Shown here piece by piece: positions 62,196 to 64,000 of a stretch of DNA of 64,000 nt. Origin of the DNA: Cinnamomum chago. Taxonomy: Eukaryota > Streptophyta > Magnoliopsida > Laurales > Lauraceae. A program made the position numbers and the translations under genes. Below the pieces are notes generated by a model. It was given only the letters and a program-made list of their open reading frames with translations, had not been told where the DNA came from and searched no databases. Every line of letters begins with the position of its first letter. Positions within the stretch are counted from its first letter, which is position 1. The DNA lies in assembly GCA_038049695.1 (NCBI GenBank), contig CP142453.1, positions 126,579,001 through 126,643,000 of the forward strand. Reading direction: 5' to 3'.

Positions 62196-63834
62196 ATGGT
62201 GAAGAAGAGCAAGAGTAAGGAAAAAAAAAAAAAGAACCCATCTTTTCATCTTCCCATCATCATGTTTCTTGCATTTAGTTTGTTATTGGTTTTGAATTTT
62301 GAATCTGGTGTTGTTGCATTGGATTTTAGAGAGCAAGAGCAAGCGAGTATCATTGAAAAAGAAGTACAAGATCATAAGGAAGGTGAAACAACATCACAAG
62401 AAGAAGGCAAAGGAAGCAAAGAAGCTCGGCACGCGAAGGAAGACGGTGGAAAAGGATCCTGGTATCCCCAATGACTGGCCCTTCAAGGAACAAGAGCTCA
62501 AGGCCCTTGAGGTCCGCCGTGCCCGCGCCATCGAGGAATTGGAGCAGAAAAAGGCTGCTCGGAAGGAGAGGGTGATTTCTTCTTCTTCTTGTATGCATAT
62601 GTCTGCTTCTTTGCCAGTAGAAGATTTATCCATTTGCATGGCATCGTGTCTTCCTAATGAATAAAATTGCTCTGTTCATTTGGGACTGGTTCATGTTTGA
62701 GTTTACCTGCAATAGATCTCCAAATTTTTGTCAAATCTTTTGGGGCGAAATTGGGTCAGGTTTGGTTGGCTTTGTTCGAGAGTATTATTTGGGCATGGTT
62801 CAGGTTTGAGTTTACCTGAGTAGAATCAGGCCTTGATTCTACCCGAGTTGCACTACTACTTGTATATGATGACTAAAGGTATTATATATATTTTGGATAT
62901 GTAGGCTCAAAAGAGAAAGTTGGGAGTGTTGGAGGATGATGATATAGCAAAACTGGCTGATGCAGCTTCTGCTAAAGACCATGAGTACGCAAAGAGAAGC
63001 ATTGGTGAATATGTAGCAGAAATCAGCAAGAGCCATGGTAAGTTGGGCTGCACAGACTTCACTTGAAGAGGATAATTGTTATTATTTTTTTTTAACAATG
63101 TCCTTTTATGCTTACAGATAACTCTGAAAGGGCATTCTACAAGGAGTTGGTAAAAGTTGTAGAAGCATCAGATGTTATTTTGGAGGTTCTTGATGCAAGG
63201 GACCCTCTTGGTACCCGTTGTGTTGACATGGAAAAGATGGTTCTAAAGTCGGGTCCTGATAAGCACCTTGTATTGCTTCTCAATAAAATAGGTGATTTAT
63301 CTGTTCTTTTACTATTTTCAAATTATGTACATCTTCATAAATTAAGAGATGGCCCTGATGTTGAAAGTTTTATTTCAGTTTGGAGATTGTATGACAGTTG
63401 CAAGTTCTTTAATCTTGATCTTGTCTCTGTCTCCTAAGTTTTTCATCGCCATGGGATTACACAAATGAATATTAATTGGGAATGTGTTTGATGCTTTGTA
63501 CTAAAAAATGTGGGCTTTTGGTACTTCCTAGTGGGGTTGGTGGTTAATGCACAAATTTTTTTATTTTTTCTTGGCTGCTTTTATCTGGGCTTTTCTCAGT
63601 TCTTGTTGCATCTCAGATCTTGTTCCTCGAGAGGCTGTGGAGAAATGGCTCAAGTATCTTAGAGAAGAATTGCCTGCAGTTGCATTCAAGTGCAGCACCC
63701 AAGAACAGAGGTCAAATTTAGGATGGAAATCTTCTAAAAAGGCTGCTAAATCAAGCAATCTTCTGCAAACAAGTGATTGCCTTGGTGCTGAAACACTTAT
63801 TAGATTACTAAAGAATTACTCTAGAAGCCATGAG
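62196..63834 (+). CDS. NSN1: Nucleostemin-like GTPase NSN1, 5' part (runs off the window)
   Basis: Exons seen: 62196-62214, 62330-62571, 62905-63037, 63118-63291 and 63617-63834, all in phase. About 262 codons lie in the window and the gene continues past the right edge. NSN1 is a nucleolar circularly permuted GTPase needed for large ribosomal subunit assembly; in Arabidopsis it also affects meristems and flowers. The N-terminus is a basic nucleolar signal ([20 protein letters not shown]) followed by [15 protein letters not shown] and a coiled coil. The permuted G domain begins with [20 protein letters not shown] and [12 protein letters not shown]. The G4 motif NKID is split by an intron (NKI/D). 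[15 protein letters not shown] and [10 protein letters not shown] follow. G1 (GxPNVGKS) should lie just beyond 64,000. The start ATG is chosen because its 19-base exon splices in phase into the basic region. Confidence 0.93.
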
Positions 63835-64000
63835 GTATTTCAATGGAGATTTGACGTTTTTTTTTTTTTTTTTTTGTCATTATTGTAAATTCCTTACTCA
63901 TGCAGATGGGTAAATGAATGTTTGTTTTAAGCTTTTCTTCGGTACAGTTTCTTTTAGAGACATGTTCCTTTTCTGTTTCTTTACTTCTTACGATGTTCAC

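Overview
This is nuclear DNA from a flowering plant. It is AT-rich, its genes have many GT-AG introns (several over 2 kb), and it is crowded with transposons. The protein genes match plant-only or plant-typical families: a mitochondrial ATP synthase FAd subunit, a class VII receptor-like cytoplasmic kinase, a class III chitinase and a nucleostemin-like GTPase. The species cannot be named; a non-grass angiosperm with a fairly repeat-rich genome fits.

Layout. 1-14.9 kb is gene-poor. It holds a decayed importin-beta (KPNB1-like) copy on the minus strand (C-terminal piece near 3.5 kb, N-terminal and central piece at 9.15-10.9 kb), a 2.25-kb solo LTR (6183-8431), three copies of a dispersed repeat, and a cluster of three long fold-back elements set in TA-rich microsatellites (12.85-13.4 kb). 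14,908-25,277 is one complete 10.37-kb Mutator-like transposon (MULE) with a perfect 9-bp target duplication. It carries two convergent, apparently intact genes: a ten-exon Ulp1-type cysteine protease gene (plus strand, 1039 aa predicted) and a two-coding-exon MuDR-type transposase (minus strand, 715 aa). The ATCTGA-type minisatellites inside it are placed almost mirror-symmetrically in the first introns of the two genes. 26,937-27,836 is an intact secreted GH18 chitinase.

32,744-50,199 is a seven-exon MGP1-type gene (240 aa). Its last intron has grown to 8.8 kb through insertion of a young chromovirus-type Ty3/gypsy element (41,477-49,050), which itself received a 1.2-kb hAT-like element. 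Intron 3 holds a decayed duplicate of exon 3. 52,875-59,629 is a five-exon RLCK-VII kinase gene (445 aa). Its last intron contains, in antisense, a gene-capture element with ~107-bp terminal inverted repeats carrying an S-domain receptor-kinase ectodomain fragment that is still open over about 379 codons. 62,196 to the right edge is the 5' part of an NSN1 (nucleostemin-like) gene, preceded by five telo-boxes and a site II cluster.

The host genes have separate jobs (mitochondrial ATP synthesis, immune-type signalling, chitin degradation, ribosome assembly), and nothing suggests a functional cluster. The main story is transposon biology: an apparently whole protease-carrying MULE, several elements with readable target duplications, nested insertions, and captured or duplicated exons lying inside introns. 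Splice models were built by eye from GT-AG sites, reading phase and remembered family sequence; no search or transcript data were available.
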